A stretch of DNA of 64,000 nucleotides from Gallionella sp. (GCA_028688275.1 JAQTYN010000004.1:1-64000); one strand, 5' to 3'. Positions 27,585 to 40,382 are shown, counted from the stretch's first letter. A program made the numbers and translations. The notes: generated by a model not told the origin, from the letters alone.

Positions 27585-27685
27585 TGTTGTCTGGTAAAGC
27601 GTAAAAATAAGAACTTCCCCTTGTCAATCGCGTCGCTCTTTCAAAGATGCGTAAAGTGGACAGTTAATTTCAGTGGAGAATGGCA

Positions 27686-28210
27686 ATAGCACAAGATAAA
27701 GCACAACGCATGAATGAGCAGATTACCGCACCTCGTGTGCGTCTCATTGGCGTAGAAAAAGAACCGCTCGGTATTGTTTCCATCGCGGAAGCCTTGCGTT
27801 TGGCAGATGTTGCAGAATTGGATTTGGTGGAAATTTCACCTTTAGCCGATCCGCCCGTGTGTCGCATTATGGACATAGGCAAATTCAAATATGCCGAAAG
27901 TAAGAAGCTGCACGAAGCCAAGCTCAAGCAAAAGCAAGTGCAAATCAAGGAAATTAAATTTCGCCCTGGTACGGATGAAGGCGATTACAACATTAAGCTG
28001 CGGAATTTGATTAAGTTCCTGTCTGATGGCGATAAGACCAAAATCACCTTGCGTTTCCGTGGTCGTGAAATTGCCCACCAAGAAATTGGGATGCGTTTGA
28101 TTGAACGCGTACGCGCTGATCTGGAAGAATATGCGGTGGTTGAACAGTTTCCTAAGATGGAAGGCCGTCAAATGGTGATGGTATTGTCACCCAAGGCGAA
28201 GAAGAAATAA
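27686..28210 (+). CDS. infC: Translation initiation factor IF-3, probable AUA start
   Basis: IF-3 prevents subunit joining and checks start codon fidelity. The core is typical: [41 protein letters not shown]-like [17 protein letters not shown]. An ATG at 27680 is only one base after GGAG (27675-27678). The ATA at 27686 is seven bases after it, an optimal distance, and gives a protein starting (M)[19 protein letters not shown], which matches the usual N-terminus. infC genes commonly start with AUU or similar rare codons to allow IF-3 to repress itself, so AUA is favoured. If the ATG is used the start is 27680. Confidence 0.92.
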   Translation: MAQDKAQRMNEQITAPRVRLIGVEKEPLGIVSIAEALRLADVAELDLVEISPLADPPVCRIMDIGKFKYAESKKLHEAKLKQKQVQIKEIKFRPGTDEGDYNIKLRNLIKFLSDGDKTKITLRFRGREIAHQEIGMRLIERVRADLEEYAVVEQFPKMEGRQMVMVLSPKAKKK

Positions 28211-28340
28211 TCGAATTGTTGCTTGAATTCAATGGGGAAGATTCAAGTGATGTCGTGTCATTCCCCGATAAAAAGTGATGTATGGGTTATCAAGTTTTTC
28301 CAGTCGGAAAACACCTCGCATCATAACTTAAGGAGTAGTT

Positions 28341-28538
28341 ATGCCTAAGATGAAAACCAAAAGCGGAGCGAAGAAGCGTTTTGTCGTTCGCGCGGGTGGC
28401 AGTATCAAGCGTTCACAAGCTTTCAAACGTCATATTTTGACCAAGAAGACCACTAAGTGCAAACGTCAGTTACGCGGTACAGCTGAAGTTCACGCAACCA
28501 ATACAGCATCGGTTCGCGCCATGATGCCTTACGCATAA
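28341..28538 (+). CDS. rpmI: 50S ribosomal protein L35
   Basis: 65 residues, highly basic, with the L35 signature [14 protein letters not shown] and RAFKRH-like [13 protein letters not shown] strong AAGGAG site precedes the ATG. The 130-base gap after infC may carry the L20-binding leader known in other bacteria, but I could not trace its fold. Confidence 0.97.
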   Translation: MPKMKTKSGAKKRFVVRAGGSIKRSQAFKRHILTKKTTKCKRQLRGTAEVHATNTASVRAMMPYA

Positions 28539-28548
28539 GGAGCGAAAT

Positions 28549-28908
28549 ATGCCAAGAGTAAAACGTGGGGTCGTAGCCCGTGCAACGCACAAAAAACTGT
28601 TAGCCAAAGCAAAAGGTTATCGTGGTCGCCGCAAGAACGTCTATCGTATCGCCAAACAGGCGGTAATGAAGGCGGGTCAATATGCTTACCGTGATCGTCG
28701 TCAAAAGAAACGTCAATTCCGCACCTTGTGGATTGCGCGTATCAATGCAGCAGCACGTGAATGCGGTATGCCATACAGCGTCTTCATGAATGGCCTGAAA
28801 AAAGCAGACATTCAAGTGGATCGTAAAGTATTGTCTGACATCGCCGTGTTTGATAAGCCTGCGTTTGCGCAATTCGTTGCACAAGCGAAAGCCAGCCTCG
28901 GTTTGTAA
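28549..28908 (+). CDS. rplT: 50S ribosomal protein L20
   Basis: 119 residues, basic, beginning [16 protein letters not shown], with [20 protein letters not shown] as in all L20 proteins. L20 binds 23S rRNA early in assembly and represses rpmI-rplT in E. coli. It follows rpmI by 10 bases and is followed by a strong terminator-like hairpin. Confidence 0.98.
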   Translation: MPRVKRGVVARATHKKLLAKAKGYRGRRKNVYRIAKQAVMKAGQYAYRDRRQKKRQFRTLWIARINAAARECGMPYSVFMNGLKKADIQVDRKVLSDIAVFDKPAFAQFVAQAKASLGL

Positions 28909-28955
28909 GTAATACGACGCGGTCAACTACATCTCTCATCGAAATGTAGTCGCGT

Positions 28956-30016
<1,061 letters not shown>

Positions 30017-30027
30017 CCGAGAACAAC

Positions 30028-32400
30028 ATGAAATTTTCTGAAAATTGGTTAAGAACGTGGGTCAATCCTGACCTGTCCAGCGCGGAGCTGGGACATTTGC
30101 TGACCATGGCGGGCTTGGAAGTAGAAGAGCAAACCGCTGTTGCACCTGCGTTTAACAACGTGGTGGTGGCGCAAGTGTTGGAAATCGTCAAACATCCCAA
30201 CGCGGATCGCTTGAATGTGTGCCAAGTCAACGTGGGCGAAGCCCAACCATTGACCATCGTGTGCGGCGCGTCCAACGTCGCGGTGGGTATCAAAATCCCG
30301 TGTGCGCGTATCGGCGCGGTGTTGCCAGGGGACTTCAAAATCAAACAAGCCAAAGTGCGCAGCATCGAATCTTTCGGCATGTTGTGTTCCGACAAAGAAC
30401 TTGGCTTGGCGGAAGACAGTTCGGGCTTGTGGATTTTGCCCGAAGACGCGCCCGTGGGCATGAGCATCCGCGAGTATTTGGCGTTGGACGATCAACTGTT
30501 TACCCTGAAGCTCACGCCGAATCGCAGCGACTGTTCGGGCATGGTCGGCATTGCGCGGGAAGTCGCGGCACTGACGGGTAGTCCGTTGAATACGTTGGAG
30601 ATTCCTGAGCATAGTGCTGCGATTGCCGACACGTTGGCGGTGACGGTGGCAGATGCGGCAGCTTGCCCGTTGTATTGCGGTCGCGTGATTCGCGGCGTGA
30701 ATGCCGCCGTGCCTACGCCGACATGGATGGTGCGCCGTTTGGAACGCAGCGGCTTGCGCAGCATCAACGCCGTGGTCGATGTGACCAACTATGTGATGTG
30801 GGAAATGGGGCAACCCATGCACGCCTTTGATTTGGCAACCTTGTCGGGTGGCATCGCGGTACGTCGCGCAGTAGCGGGCGAAACGCTGACTTTGTTGAAC
30901 GAACAAACCGTCACGCTGGACGCGCAAACCTTAGTCATTGCCGATGACGCTCGCGTGTTGGCGTTGGCGGGCATCATGGGCGGGCAGGGCAGTGGCGTGG
31001 AAACCAGCACACAAGATTTATTTTTGGAATGTGCCTTCTTCCATCCTGATGCGATGGCGGGGCAAGCGCGCCGCTTTGGCTTGGCAACTGATTCCTCCTT
31101 CCGCTTTGAGCGCGGCGTGGATTTCGCTTCCACTCGTCGCGCCATGGAACGTGCCACGCAATTGATTTTGGACATCTGCGGCGGACAAGTCGGCGAAATT
31201 AGCACGGTACAAGGCGAACTGCCGACGCGTGCGCCGATTACCTTGCGCCCGTCTCGCGTTAAACGCGTGTTGGGTATTACGCTGGAAGCCGCGCAAATTG
31301 CCGACTTGTTCCAACGTTTGCAATTGGCGTTTACCACCGAAAGCAATGCGGCGGGCGAATTGGTGTTCAACGTCCAACCGCCCAGCTTCCGTTTTGACTT
31401 GTCGATTGAAGCTGATTTGATCGAAGAATTGGCGCGGGTGTATGGCTACGACCACATTCCCGCTTTGCCGCCACAAGCCGCGTTGACCATGTTGCCCTTG
31501 CCTGAAGCGCGCCGCGCCTTAGCAAATTTGCAGCAAATTATGGTCAGCCACGATTATCAAGAAATCGTCAGCTACGCGTTTGTGGATGAAGCGGCTGAAC
31601 GCACTTTGTGCGGCAACGCCAACCCCGTCGCGCTGCAAAACCCTATCGCCAGCAACTTGGCGGTGATGCGCAGCAGTTTGATTAGCGGCTTGGTAGAAGC
31701 ATTGCGTTTCAATTTAAACCGCAAACAAGCACGTGTACGATTGTTTGAAGTGGGCGCATGTTTTGCGCATGCCGATACGGGCTATGCGCAAACCCAACGT
31801 CTGTCAGGTATCGCTTATGGCACCGTGCAACCTGAGCAATGGGGCAGCGCAGCACGAAACGTCGATTTTTACGATGTCAAAGCGGACATTGAAGCGTTGT
31901 TCGCGCCGCAAAGCGTGCGTTTTGCGACCGCCCAACATCCTGCGTTACACCCAGGTCGCTGCGCACAGATTTTCTGCGGTGAGCGCGTCGTAGGTATCAT
32001 GGGTGAGCTGCATCCGCAATGGCAGCAAGAATACGGCATGCCGCTAGCAGCAGTGTGGTTTGAGGTCGAACTGGGCGCACTTTCCAGTCAAACCGTACCC
32101 AGCATGACCGAGATCGCCAAATCATTGCCCGTGCGTCGCGACTTGGCGGTATTGGTCGATGACAGCGTGTCAGTGCAAGTCTTACTAGATGCAATGCAAC
32201 AAGCCAACGCCCCATTTGTACAAACCTTAAACTTGTTCGATGTGTATCGTGGCAAAGGCGTGGAACAAGGCAAAAAAAGCCTTGCATTCCGTGTGTTACT
32301 ACAAGATACTCAAAAAACTTTAACCGATTTAGAAATAGAACCCAGCATCGAGCTGTTGGTGCAAGCTATGCAACAGCACGGTGCGCAATTGCGTATGTAA
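30028..32400 (+). CDS. pheT: Phenylalanyl-tRNA synthetase beta subunit
   Basis: 790 residues, the usual length. An N-terminal tRNA-binding OB-fold (residues about 40-148, [20 protein letters not shown]), B3/B4 editing domain, B5, catalytic-like core and C-terminal anticodon-binding ferredoxin fold ([10 protein letters not shown]) are in order. It works with PheS and edits mischarged Tyr. The ihfA start follows ten bases after the stop. Confidence 0.98.
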   Translation: MKFSENWLRTWVNPDLSSAELGHLLTMAGLEVEEQTAVAPAFNNVVVAQVLEIVKHPNADRLNVCQVNVGEAQPLTIVCGASNVAVGIKIPCARIGAVLPGDFKIKQAKVRSIESFGMLCSDKELGLAEDSSGLWILPEDAPVGMSIREYLALDDQLFTLKLTPNRSDCSGMVGIAREVAALTGSPLNTLEIPEHSAAIADTLAVTVADAAACPLYCGRVIRGVNAAVPTPTWMVRRLERSGLRSINAVVDVTNYVMWEMGQPMHAFDLATLSGGIAVRRAVAGETLTLLNEQTVTLDAQTLVIADDARVLALAGIMGGQGSGVETSTQDLFLECAFFHPDAMAGQARRFGLATDSSFRFERGVDFASTRRAMERATQLILDICGGQVGEISTVQGELPTRAPITLRPSRVKRVLGITLEAAQIADLFQRLQLAFTTESNAAGELVFNVQPPSFRFDLSIEADLIEELARVYGYDHIPALPPQAALTMLPLPEARRALANLQQIMVSHDYQEIVSYAFVDEAAERTLCGNANPVALQNPIASNLAVMRSSLISGLVEALRFNLNRKQARVRLFEVGACFAHADTGYAQTQRLSGIAYGTVQPEQWGSAARNVDFYDVKADIEALFAPQSVRFATAQHPALHPGRCAQIFCGERVVGIMGELHPQWQQEYGMPLAAVWFEVELGALSSQTVPSMTEIAKSLPVRRDLAVLVDDSVSVQVLLDAMQQANAPFVQTLNLFDVYRGKGVEQGKKSLAFRVLLQDTQKTLTDLEIEPSIELLVQAMQQHGAQLRM

Positions 32401-32410
32401 GAGGAGAAAT

Positions 32411-32725
32411 ATGATTGCCAGCACTTTGACCAAAGCAGAATTAGCCGATTTACTGTTTGAACAAGTAGGTATTAACAAGCGTGATGCTAAAGGGATAGTC
32501 GAAAACTTTTTCGAAGAAATTCGCGCACAGTTGGAACAAGGCACGAGCGTGAAATTGTCAGGTTTTGGCAATTTTGAATTACGTGACAAACCACAACGCC
32601 CAGGCCGCAACCCTAAAACGGGAGAAGAAATTCCCATTACGGCACGTCGTGTCGTTACATTTCACCCCAGTCAAAAGCTGAAAACACTGGTGGAAATGAA
32701 ATACCATCCAGAAGCAACAGCTTAA
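32411..32725 (+). CDS. ihfA: Integration host factor alpha subunit
   Basis: A 104-residue DNA-bending HU/IHF-family protein ([17 protein letters not shown]). The signature [20 protein letters not shown] is the minor-groove arm. Start at 32411 after GAGGAG; an upstream frame overlapping pheT is not used. pheT-ihfA is a standard gammaproteobacterial pair. IHF is a heterodimer, and the beta subunit is not in this window. Confidence 0.95.
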   Translation: MIASTLTKAELADLLFEQVGINKRDAKGIVENFFEEIRAQLEQGTSVKLSGFGNFELRDKPQRPGRNPKTGEEIPITARRVVTFHPSQKLKTLVEMKYHPEATA

Positions 32726-32757
32726 AGCTAAGAAGGGGTAACTCCCTTCTCAAGGAA

Positions 32758-32792
32758 CATAAAAAACGGCGCAATTTGCGCCGTTTTTTATG
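32758..32792. terminator. Bidirectional terminator between ihfA and glnB
   Basis: CATAAAAAACGGCGC with GCGCCGTTTTTTATG around a four-base loop. It ends ihfA on the plus strand and can end glnB on the minus strand. A smaller AGAAGGG/CCCTTCT hairpin precedes it at about 32731-32750. Confidence 0.92.
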
Positions 32793-32840
32793 GTTATCCC
32801 CGTTCATAAACAGGGATTATTTAGTTGCAACTTTAGATGC

Positions 32841-33197
<357 letters not shown>

Positions 33198-33299
33198 TTA
33201 ATTTATTCACCCACGAGGGCATGACCCGTATTGTATCAACTACCACGCAAAAATAAAGTGACTTTTGCAATATGTGCCCGAAGGCAGACACTTTTCCGC

Positions 33300-33695
33300 T
33301 TATTTAGCCTGCACGGGCAGCCCTGCTTTTTCCCAAGCCGAGATACCGCCGCTGATATTGCTGACTTGGCTATAACCTGCCTCTTTTAAAAGTTGCACCG
33401 CTTTTGCCGAACGTCTTCCCGAACGGCACATCACCACAATCGGCTTATCTTTGTATGCCAAAACCTCTTGCAAACGCCCGCCGAGTTCACCCAAGGGAAT
33501 CAAATGTGCATTCGGCGCGTGACCTTCGGCATATTCCGCCACTTCCCGCACATCCAACAGATACGCACCTTGTTGTACCATGGTTTGCGCCTCTGCCACT
33601 GCAATGCCTGCGGGCGGATTAAATTGCTGCCAGCCGACATAAGCCAACAGCGCGACGATGAGGATATTTAGGATTTTATTGGTGGTGAGTTTCAT
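33300..33695 (-). CDS. Membrane-anchored rhodanese-like sulfurtransferase
   Basis: 131 residues: an N-terminal membrane segment (about 8-22, ILNILIVALLAYVGWQQF), then a single rhodanese domain with the active-site loop VVMCRSGRRSAKAVQLL, whose Cys would carry the persulfide. It also has LDVREVAEYAEGHAPNA. It probably faces the periplasm. Single-domain rhodaneses of this kind act in sulfur trafficking or redox; the substrate is unknown. No operon partner. Confidence 0.88.
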   Translation of the reverse strand: MKLTTNKILNILIVALLAYVGWQQFNPPAGIAVAEAQTMVQQGAYLLDVREVAEYAEGHAPNAHLIPLGELGGRLQEVLAYKDKPIVVMCRSGRRSAKAVQLLKEAGYSQVSNISGGISAWEKAGLPVQAK

Positions 33696-33946
33696 TGAGG
33701 TGCTTTCTTGAGGTTAAAGCGGATAATTCCATTCCGCCCGAATGCTTTCTTGATAGAGCAATCCATCCAATTACCGATTATGCCAAAGCTCATAAGCCGC
33801 TTCCAATAGCGCGCATTGGGACTCATTGGGGTTATTGCTTACCTGTTGATTGTGTGGATTATCCCTTCCCTCCACATCAATTGGACTATTTTCGAGTTGA
33901 ACCTTGGATGCCTATTGCCGCCGTAATTGCTGAATTTTATAAATAA
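33695..33946 (+). CDS. Possible small or truncated coding frame, unrecognised
   Basis: An 83-codon frame, starting within the rhodanese start region, reads with coherent composition (IGTHWGYCLPVDCVDYPFPP, PWMPIAAVIAEFYK). There is no recognisable domain and no good ribosome site. It could be the C-terminal remnant of a lost gene. The following 60 bases hold another short palindrome-like piece (ATTTATTCGCA). I give it only modest support. Confidence 0.3.
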   Translation: MRCFLEVKADNSIPPECFLDRAIHPITDYAKAHKPLPIARIGTHWGYCLPVDCVDYPFPPHQLDYFRVEPWMPIAAVIAEFYK

Positions 33947-34010
33947 CCTCCGCCGAAGCGAGTTGGGTGAGAATTTATTCGCATGGTTTACTCATCGCCA
34001 CCTACGCGAG

Positions 34011-34706
34011 TTAGAATTTATTAGGTAAAGCAACGACTTCTCGGTCATTTTGCAATGTCATATTGGGAAGGGAAACTGTTGCTTGACGTAGCGTTTTGTT
34101 CTTTTGATACAAAATGGACAGGGACTCAGGTGTAAGTAATTCGTGAAATAGCACGCGATCTACTCCTCGCAATACGTCTAAAAAACCAGAACCATCTGTT
34201 TTGGTCAGCGCGATATTGAGACTATCTTTATCAGAAAGATGACCGTCTCCATCTGTGTCTTGTGTCACATATTCCAAATACAATGCTCTAGTAGGAGTTT
34301 GATCTGAATCGTTATTACCTTTTTCGTGAAGTTGCACGGCAGTCAGAATAAGATTTTTATGATTTTTGAAGAGCCAATGTGCGGTCTGATTCTGCCCTGT
34401 TACAAACAATAAGTTGATGACATTCTCATTCTTGCGATAGCCACTTCCCGAATAAAAACGCCCCTCTTCGCCCTGTAAGGCTAAATCAACCATTTGCGTT
34501 TCTGTTCCGACCACTCGCTCAATGCTACCGAAATTCATCATTACAGTTTTTTTCTCACCCGATTCTGCCACTACGGGAAACGAATCACGACGTTGCCAAT
34601 GAAAACTTTCCCAAACCCCCCAAAGCAGTCCGCTGGCAATACCAATTAGCAGTAAAAACCACAAAATACTATTGATTTTTTTGATGAAAATAAATAGGCG
34701 ATCCAT
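34011..34706 (-). CDS. Hypothetical membrane-anchored protein with a Ca-binding-like loop
   Basis: 231 residues. A membrane segment (about 14-31, LWFLLLIGIASGLLWGVW) is followed by an extracytoplasmic domain with no recognised family. It contains DTDGDGHLSDKD (about 150-161), which fits the EF-hand/dockerin loop spacing of acidic residues and would be expected to bind calcium. It is flanked by REP-poor sequence between dapB and the rhodanese. Monocistronic. Function unknown. Confidence 0.75.
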   Translation of the reverse strand: MDRLFIFIKKINSILWFLLLIGIASGLLWGVWESFHWQRRDSFPVVAESGEKKTVMMNFGSIERVVGTETQMVDLALQGEEGRFYSGSGYRKNENVINLLFVTGQNQTAHWLFKNHKNLILTAVQLHEKGNNDSDQTPTRALYLEYVTQDTDGDGHLSDKDSLNIALTKTDGSGFLDVLRGVDRVLFHELLTPESLSILYQKNKTLRQATVSLPNMTLQNDREVVALPNKF

Positions 34707-34799
34707 TTAGTATCTCCTCGAAGCTTAAAACCAAAGGGTTCAAAAAGCTAGGGGCATCGCTACTTAACGATTTTTATGCCGCAAGCCAAAGCGAGCAAT

Positions 34800-35654
<855 letters not shown>

Positions 35655-35677
35655 TTAAATTGCGTGCTAACCTCACC

Positions 35678-35807
35678 GTCGTCATTCCCGCGAAGGCGGG
35701 AATCCAGTTTGAATTAAAACTATCCACCCTTGCTAAAGTATTTGACAGCAGGTTCTACGCAAAGAGGGAAAAACCAATAGATTCCCGCCTTCGCGGGAAT
35801 GACGAAT
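35678..35807. repeat. Palindromic element with CATTCCCGCG arms, second copy
   Basis: Arms GTCATTCCCGCGAAGGCGGG (from about 35681) and CCGCCTTCGCGGGAATGAC (ending 35803) are inverted copies. Same family as at 16951-17076. A short tandem GTCGTTAGT repeat precedes it at 35626-35656, on the dapB side. Confidence 0.85.
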
Positions 35808-35836
35808 CATTATTAGCAGGACGGTTTGTGATGAGA

Positions 35837-36169
35837 TTACTTTGTCGCTGGGTTGTCTTCTTCGATTTTAGCCAAACTGTCGCCTTCAAAAATTAAAGTC
35901 AACCGATGTTGCTCGACCAATTTTTCTTCCTGAATCAAACGATAAATGTAATCCCAGCGGTTTTGATGAAACACATCATTCAACAAAGGCGTGCCGAGCA
36001 CATAGCGAATTTGTTGGCGGGTCATGCCAATTTTGATTTTTTCACGCATTTCAGGGCTGACATGGTTTCCCTGACGGATGTCCATTTTGTACGGGGAAAG
36101 ATGGGGGACGCTGGGTAGGTAGCTACAGGCAGTCAACAACAGGGGAGCGATAAGCAGGGAAATGCGCAT
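35837..36169 (-). CDS. bamE: Outer membrane assembly lipoprotein BamE (SmpA)
   Basis: About 110 residues from the ATG at 36169. The lipobox is LLLTAC, giving an outer-membrane lipoprotein. The SmpA/OmlA domain shows KIGMTRQQIRYVLGTPLL and RWDYIYRL. BamE stabilises the BamABCD complex; bamB is also in this window but not linked. It shares orientation with recN upstream, about 45 bases away. Confidence 0.93.
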   Translation of the reverse strand: MRISLLIAPLLLTACSYLPSVPHLSPYKMDIRQGNHVSPEMREKIKIGMTRQQIRYVLGTPLLNDVFHQNRWDYIYRLIQEEKLVEQHRLTLIFEGDSLAKIEEDNPATK

Positions 36170-36214
36170 AATGGTTCTCTTTATTCGGTAAATAGTAAGC
36201 CGCCGCATGATACC

Positions 36215-37876
36215 TCAAGCCGCCATGCTCAACATCTCTGCTGCGTGTTGGCGAGTGGTATCGGTGATGGTCGCACCACCCAACATGCGGGCGATTTCTT
36301 CAACGCGTTGTGGGGCGGTAAGCGGAGTAATGTGGCTAAAGGTTTGATTAGATTCGACAGATTTGCTGACTTGCCATTGCTGATCTGCCATCGCCGCGAC
36401 TTGGGGGAGATGTGTGACACACAGCACTTGGTAATGTTTACCCAGTTGTTTCAAGCGTTGCCCGACGATTTCCGCCACGCGCCCGCCAATGCCGCTATCG
36501 ACTTCGTCAAAAATCAAGGTCGGCACGCTGGCGATTTGGCTGGTGGCAACTTGAATTGCCAAACTGATACGGGATAATTCGCCGCCTGAGGCGACTTTTG
36601 CCAGACTGCGCGGTGGAATGCCAGGGTTAGCGGCAACTTGTAATTCTACGGTTTCCAAACCATGGGCGTTGCCTGCCTCCAGCGGTAATAGTGCGACCTG
36701 AAAGCGTCCGCCCTGCATGGCAAGGGTTTGCATCGTAGCCGTGATGTCGTCAGACAATACGACGGCGGTGGCTTGACGTTGCTGGCTCAGGGCGCGGGCG
36801 GCGGTTAAATAGTCTTGTTGCGCTGCCTGTTCTTGTGCTGCCAACAGCGTTAAATCGCCATCGCTGCCCAATTCCGCCAAACGTGCCGTCACGCGTTGCA
36901 ATACTTCGCCGAGTTGCACGGGGGCGACACGATATTTGCGGGCGGTGTCGATCACGCTTTCAATACGTTGGGCTTGTTCGTGTAGCTGTTGTGGGTCGGT
37001 TTCTAGGCGTTGTTGATAAGTACGTAAGGCGTACACCGCTTCTTGCAGCTCGGTTTGCGCGCTGTCCAAAAGCTGCAAAATATCGCCCAGTCTGGCATCG
37101 TGCGCCACGTGTTCGCGCATACGACTGGACAGAGCACTCAGTTGTGCCAAGCACGAGGCATCCGCCTCGCTCAATGTTTCCAAACCAAATTCGGCGGTTT
37201 CTTGCAAGCTGACGGCGTGTGACAAGCGGGTGTAATCGTTTTGCAGGGTTTCCCAACTGGTCACATCAAACGCTAGCTCCTGTAATTCGCGTTGCTGAAA
37301 TTGCAATAATTCCCGCTCGGCCGTGACGGCGGCGGCGTTTTCAGTCAGCAACAGACGACGGCGTTGTAATACCTGCCAAGTTTGGTACAACTGGGCAAGT
37401 TGCGCGGCATCGGCTTGCAAGCCTGCATAACCGTCTAATAACTGCCGCTGTGCGTCGGGGCGCAACAGCGACTGATGGGCGTGTTGACCGTGTATATCCA
37501 ACAAGTATTCACCTGCCTCGCGCAATTGTTGCAAGGTGGCACTGCGCCCATTGATAAAACTGCGTGAGCGACCCTTGGCATCAATCACACGGCGCATCAT
37601 GCAAACATCTTCTTCGCCATCAAGCTCCTGTTCACGCAGCCAGAGTTGCAATTCGCCTAACTTGGCAATATCAAATTCGGCGGTGATTTCGGCACGTTCA
37701 CAGCCTGTGCGCACCATATTGCTATCGCCGCGCTCGCCCAATGCCAGTGACAATGCGTCGATCAAGATAGATTTACCCGCACCCGTTTCGCCTGTCAGTG
37801 CGGTAAAACCTGTAGCAAAATCCAGCTCTAGGCTAGAAACAATCACAAAATCGCGTAGCGTCAGAAAGGTCAGCAT
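36215..37876 (-). CDS. recN: DNA repair protein RecN
   Basis: An SMC-like ATPase in double-strand break repair. 553 residues: N-terminal Walker A GETGAGKSILIDALSLALG, long coiled coils (about 150-370), and C-terminal signature VASGGELSRISLAIQ and Walker B TLIFDEVDSGIGG. Length is normal. nadK lies 3 bases upstream, the typical nadK-recN pair. An SOS box was not identified. Confidence 0.97.
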   Translation of the reverse strand: MLTFLTLRDFVIVSSLELDFATGFTALTGETGAGKSILIDALSLALGERGDSNMVRTGCERAEITAEFDIAKLGELQLWLREQELDGEEDVCMMRRVIDAKGRSRSFINGRSATLQQLREAGEYLLDIHGQHAHQSLLRPDAQRQLLDGYAGLQADAAQLAQLYQTWQVLQRRRLLLTENAAAVTAERELLQFQQRELQELAFDVTSWETLQNDYTRLSHAVSLQETAEFGLETLSEADASCLAQLSALSSRMREHVAHDARLGDILQLLDSAQTELQEAVYALRTYQQRLETDPQQLHEQAQRIESVIDTARKYRVAPVQLGEVLQRVTARLAELGSDGDLTLLAAQEQAAQQDYLTAARALSQQRQATAVVLSDDITATMQTLAMQGGRFQVALLPLEAGNAHGLETVELQVAANPGIPPRSLAKVASGGELSRISLAIQVATSQIASVPTLIFDEVDSGIGGRVAEIVGQRLKQLGKHYQVLCVTHLPQVAAMADQQWQVSKSVESNQTFSHITPLTAPQRVEEIARMLGGATITDTTRQHAAEMLSMAA

Positions 37877-37879
37877 GGT

Positions 37880-38752
37880 TTATAAAGATTGATTCCAAAG
37901 CATTTTTTCACGCAAGGTGTGGTAATAGCTATGGTCTTGAGGATGAAGAATGCAAGCAGATTGCGGATGGCGGGTGATGATAATTTTATCGTTAAACAGC
38001 AAATCAAAATGGGTGTGACTATCAAAGCGCACGCGCACATTGCGCGGGGTTTTCATTAAAATTTCTAACACAGCGTGACCGCTGACCACTAAAGAACGAC
38101 TGCTTAAGGTATGGGGGCAAATTGGCACTAATTGAATCACATCTAAACTGGGGTGGAGTATCGCTCCACCAGCGGATAGTGCGTAAGCCGTCGAACCCGT
38201 GGGGGTCGAAACAATCAGCCCATCTGCACGTTGATGATAAAGATGCTCACCGTCAATCCTAACCTCAAACTCAATCACACTGCTGATATTGCCTCTATGC
38301 ACCACCACTTCATTAAAAGCGAGAGAGCAAAATACCTCCACGTCGTCGCGCATCACCCGTGTGGTCAACAACATACGATGTTCGGGAATAAAGTCACCAT
38401 TTAACATCGCTAACAGGTTGACTTGGATATTTTCTAGCGTTAAATCCGTCAAAAATCCCAGCCGTCCTTGATTGACCCCGATCAGCGGCACTTTGTCGGA
38501 TGATAAACTGCGAGCTATATTGAGCAGCGTGCCATCCCCGCCCAGCACAATCGCCACATCCACCACCTTGCCCACTTGATCGAGCGGCAACACGGTATAA
38601 GGATGCTGACCCAGATAGGTTGCTGTCAGGCTATCCACCACCACGTGTAGGTTTTGTGCTGATAAAAACTCGGCCAAGCATAACAAAGGCTCCGCAATGT
38701 CAGGAGCCTTGTATTTGCCGATTAACGCGACAGATTGGAAGGGAAGTTTCAT
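37880..38752 (-). CDS. nadK: NAD kinase
   Basis: Phosphorylates NAD to NADP. About 290 residues from the ATG at 38752 (MKLPFQSVALIGKYK); a longer frame to 38788 is possible but has no better ribosome site. The GGDGTLLNIAR motif and the catalytic NEVVVHRG and GSTAYALSAGG motifs are clear. recN follows three bases after the stop. Confidence 0.95.
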   Translation of the reverse strand: MKLPFQSVALIGKYKAPDIAEPLLCLAEFLSAQNLHVVVDSLTATYLGQHPYTVLPLDQVGKVVDVAIVLGGDGTLLNIARSLSSDKVPLIGVNQGRLGFLTDLTLENIQVNLLAMLNGDFIPEHRMLLTTRVMRDDVEVFCSLAFNEVVVHRGNISSVIEFEVRIDGEHLYHQRADGLIVSTPTGSTAYALSAGGAILHPSLDVIQLVPICPHTLSSRSLVVSGHAVLEILMKTPRNVRVRFDSHTHFDLLFNDKIIITRHPQSACILHPQDHSYYHTLREKMLWNQSL

Positions 38753-39116
38753 GGACGTGATTAAACCATAACACCATGACAATGACAAAGACTAGATAGG
38801 CATAATCGTGATACGAGGCTGTGCAGGATATGGCAACGCCCTATTTTAAGGGAGAGACGAATATCGCCATTTATTTGATCGAACATCATTTTTTAGATTT
38901 TAAGTCGAAGTGAGGGATAAAGAGCCGCGTCAATTTGTTGTGCCATGCTGCTCGTGCTATTATCCGCGCCCTTGTTTAATTGCGCGTTGCTGCGCATGGC
39001 GGGAAGGAAAAGCGAGAAGGGTGAAGAGAGTCGAGGGATGGGTAGCGGGATATGCCACTCCCTTTCCTCTTACCCTTTTCCCTTCCCGAAATATCCCTCC
39101 AACTATTTTATCTAAA
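38753..39116. other. Divergent gap nadK-hisS with an imperfect inverted repeat
   Basis: 364 bases. The stretch from 39001 (GGGAAGGAAAAGCGAGAAGG) is roughly mirrored by 39058-39087 (ending ACCCTTTTCCCTTCCC), and GAGGGAT/ATCCCTC pairs sit inside. It lies just before the hisS ATG. An open frame runs through it in phase with hisS, but this would add 69 residues absent from HisRS. No clear promoter. Confidence 0.45.
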
Positions 39117-40382
39117 ATGAGTACTGAATCCCTACAAGCCGTGCGCGGCATGAATGATATTTTGCCTGAGGAGGCGGAACGTTGGTTGTGGTTTGAAGCG
39201 GTGGTGCGCGATTGGCTGCACAGCTATGGCTATCGCAATATCCGTATGCCGCTGGTGGAGCCGACGGCGTTGTTTAAACGCGCGATTGGCGAAGTGACGG
39301 ACATCGTTGAAAAAGAGATGTATAGCTTTGAAGATGCGTTGAATGGCGATCAGTTGACCTTGCGCCCTGAAGGCACAGCATCGTGCGTGCGCGCCGTGTT
39401 GCAACATAATTTGTTGTACAACGCCCCGCAACGGCTGTATTACAGCGGACAAATGTTCCGTCACGAACGTCCGCAAAAAGGACGCTATCGTCAGTTTCAC
39501 CAGGTTGGCGTGGAAGCCTTAGGCTTTGCAGGACCTGACATCGACGCAGAACAAATTTTGATGTGCGCAAGGTTGTGGAAAAAATTAGGGATACGCGATG
39601 TCACTTTGCAGCTTAATACTCTAGGAGACAGCGCATCTCGTCAACGTCATCGTGTCAATTTGATTGCCTATTTTGAGCAGCATCTCGATTTGCTAGATGC
39701 CGAGGCAAAGCGTCGTTTACACACCAATCCTTTACGCATTTTAGATAGTAAAAATCCTGCGATGCAGGAATTGATAATTGCTGCGCCTAAGCTGATGGAC
39801 GAACTGGATGAAGCGGCAATCGCCCATTTTCAAGCTGTGCAGAGCATATTGACGCAGCATGGTGTGACATTTGAAATCAACCCTCGCTTAGTGCGCGGTT
39901 TAGATTATTACAATCGCACGGTGTTTGAATGGGTGACCACGCGCTTAGGTGCACAAGGAACTATTTGCGCAGGGGGGCGTTATGACGGGCTGGTCGAGCA
40001 GATCGGCGGCAAACCAACACCTGCTACAGGTTTTGCCATGGGCGTAGAGCGTTTATTGGCATTGTTGGTAGATGATGGTGTGGAGATTCCACGCACACAG
40101 TTGGATGTGTATGTCGTGCATCAAGGTGAAATGGCCACGCCATTCGCCAGTGAGATTGCAGAACGACTACGAGATGCTAATTTGCATGTGGTGTTGCATT
40201 GTGGCGGCGGAAGTTTTAAATCTCAGATGAAAAAGGCTGATGCGAGTGGAGCCAAACTTGCTGTGGTGATTGGTGATAATGAGGCTCAAGAGCAGGCGGT
40301 TAGTGTTAAGGATATGAAAACAGGTGAGCAAATTCGAGTGGGATGTATGGGCTTGCTCGCGACAGTGCATAGTCGTTTGTGA
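39117..40382 (+). CDS. hisS: Histidyl-tRNA synthetase
   Basis: 421 residues from the ATG at 39117 ([19 protein letters not shown]). Class II motifs: [32 protein letters not shown], the HisA motif [13 protein letters not shown], and motif 3 [13 protein letters not shown]. The C-terminal anticodon domain is intact. No Shine-Dalgarno is obvious before the ATG, and the region upstream is a possible hairpin. yfgM-bamB-der follow, the common gammaproteobacterial order. Confidence 0.95.
   Translation: MSTESLQAVRGMNDILPEEAERWLWFEAVVRDWLHSYGYRNIRMPLVEPTALFKRAIGEVTDIVEKEMYSFEDALNGDQLTLRPEGTASCVRAVLQHNLLYNAPQRLYYSGQMFRHERPQKGRYRQFHQVGVEALGFAGPDIDAEQILMCARLWKKLGIRDVTLQLNTLGDSASRQRHRVNLIAYFEQHLDLLDAEAKRRLHTNPLRILDSKNPAMQELIIAAPKLMDELDEAAIAHFQAVQSILTQHGVTFEINPRLVRGLDYYNRTVFEWVTTRLGAQGTICAGGRYDGLVEQIGGKPTPATGFAMGVERLLALLVDDGVEIPRTQLDVYVVHQGEMATPFASEIAERLRDANLHVVLHCGGGSFKSQMKKADASGAKLAVVIGDNEAQEQAVSVKDMKTGEQIRVGCMGLLATVHSRL

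Noticed and set aside
33695-33946. Small ORF as a confident gene
   Set aside because: Coherent composition but no ribosome site, no recognised domain, and overlap with the rhodanese start; kept only at low confidence in the features.
38910-39116. N-terminal extension of hisS by 69 codons
   Set aside because: It runs through an imperfect inverted repeat and is absent from HisRS proteins; the ATG at 39117 gives the normal N-terminus.
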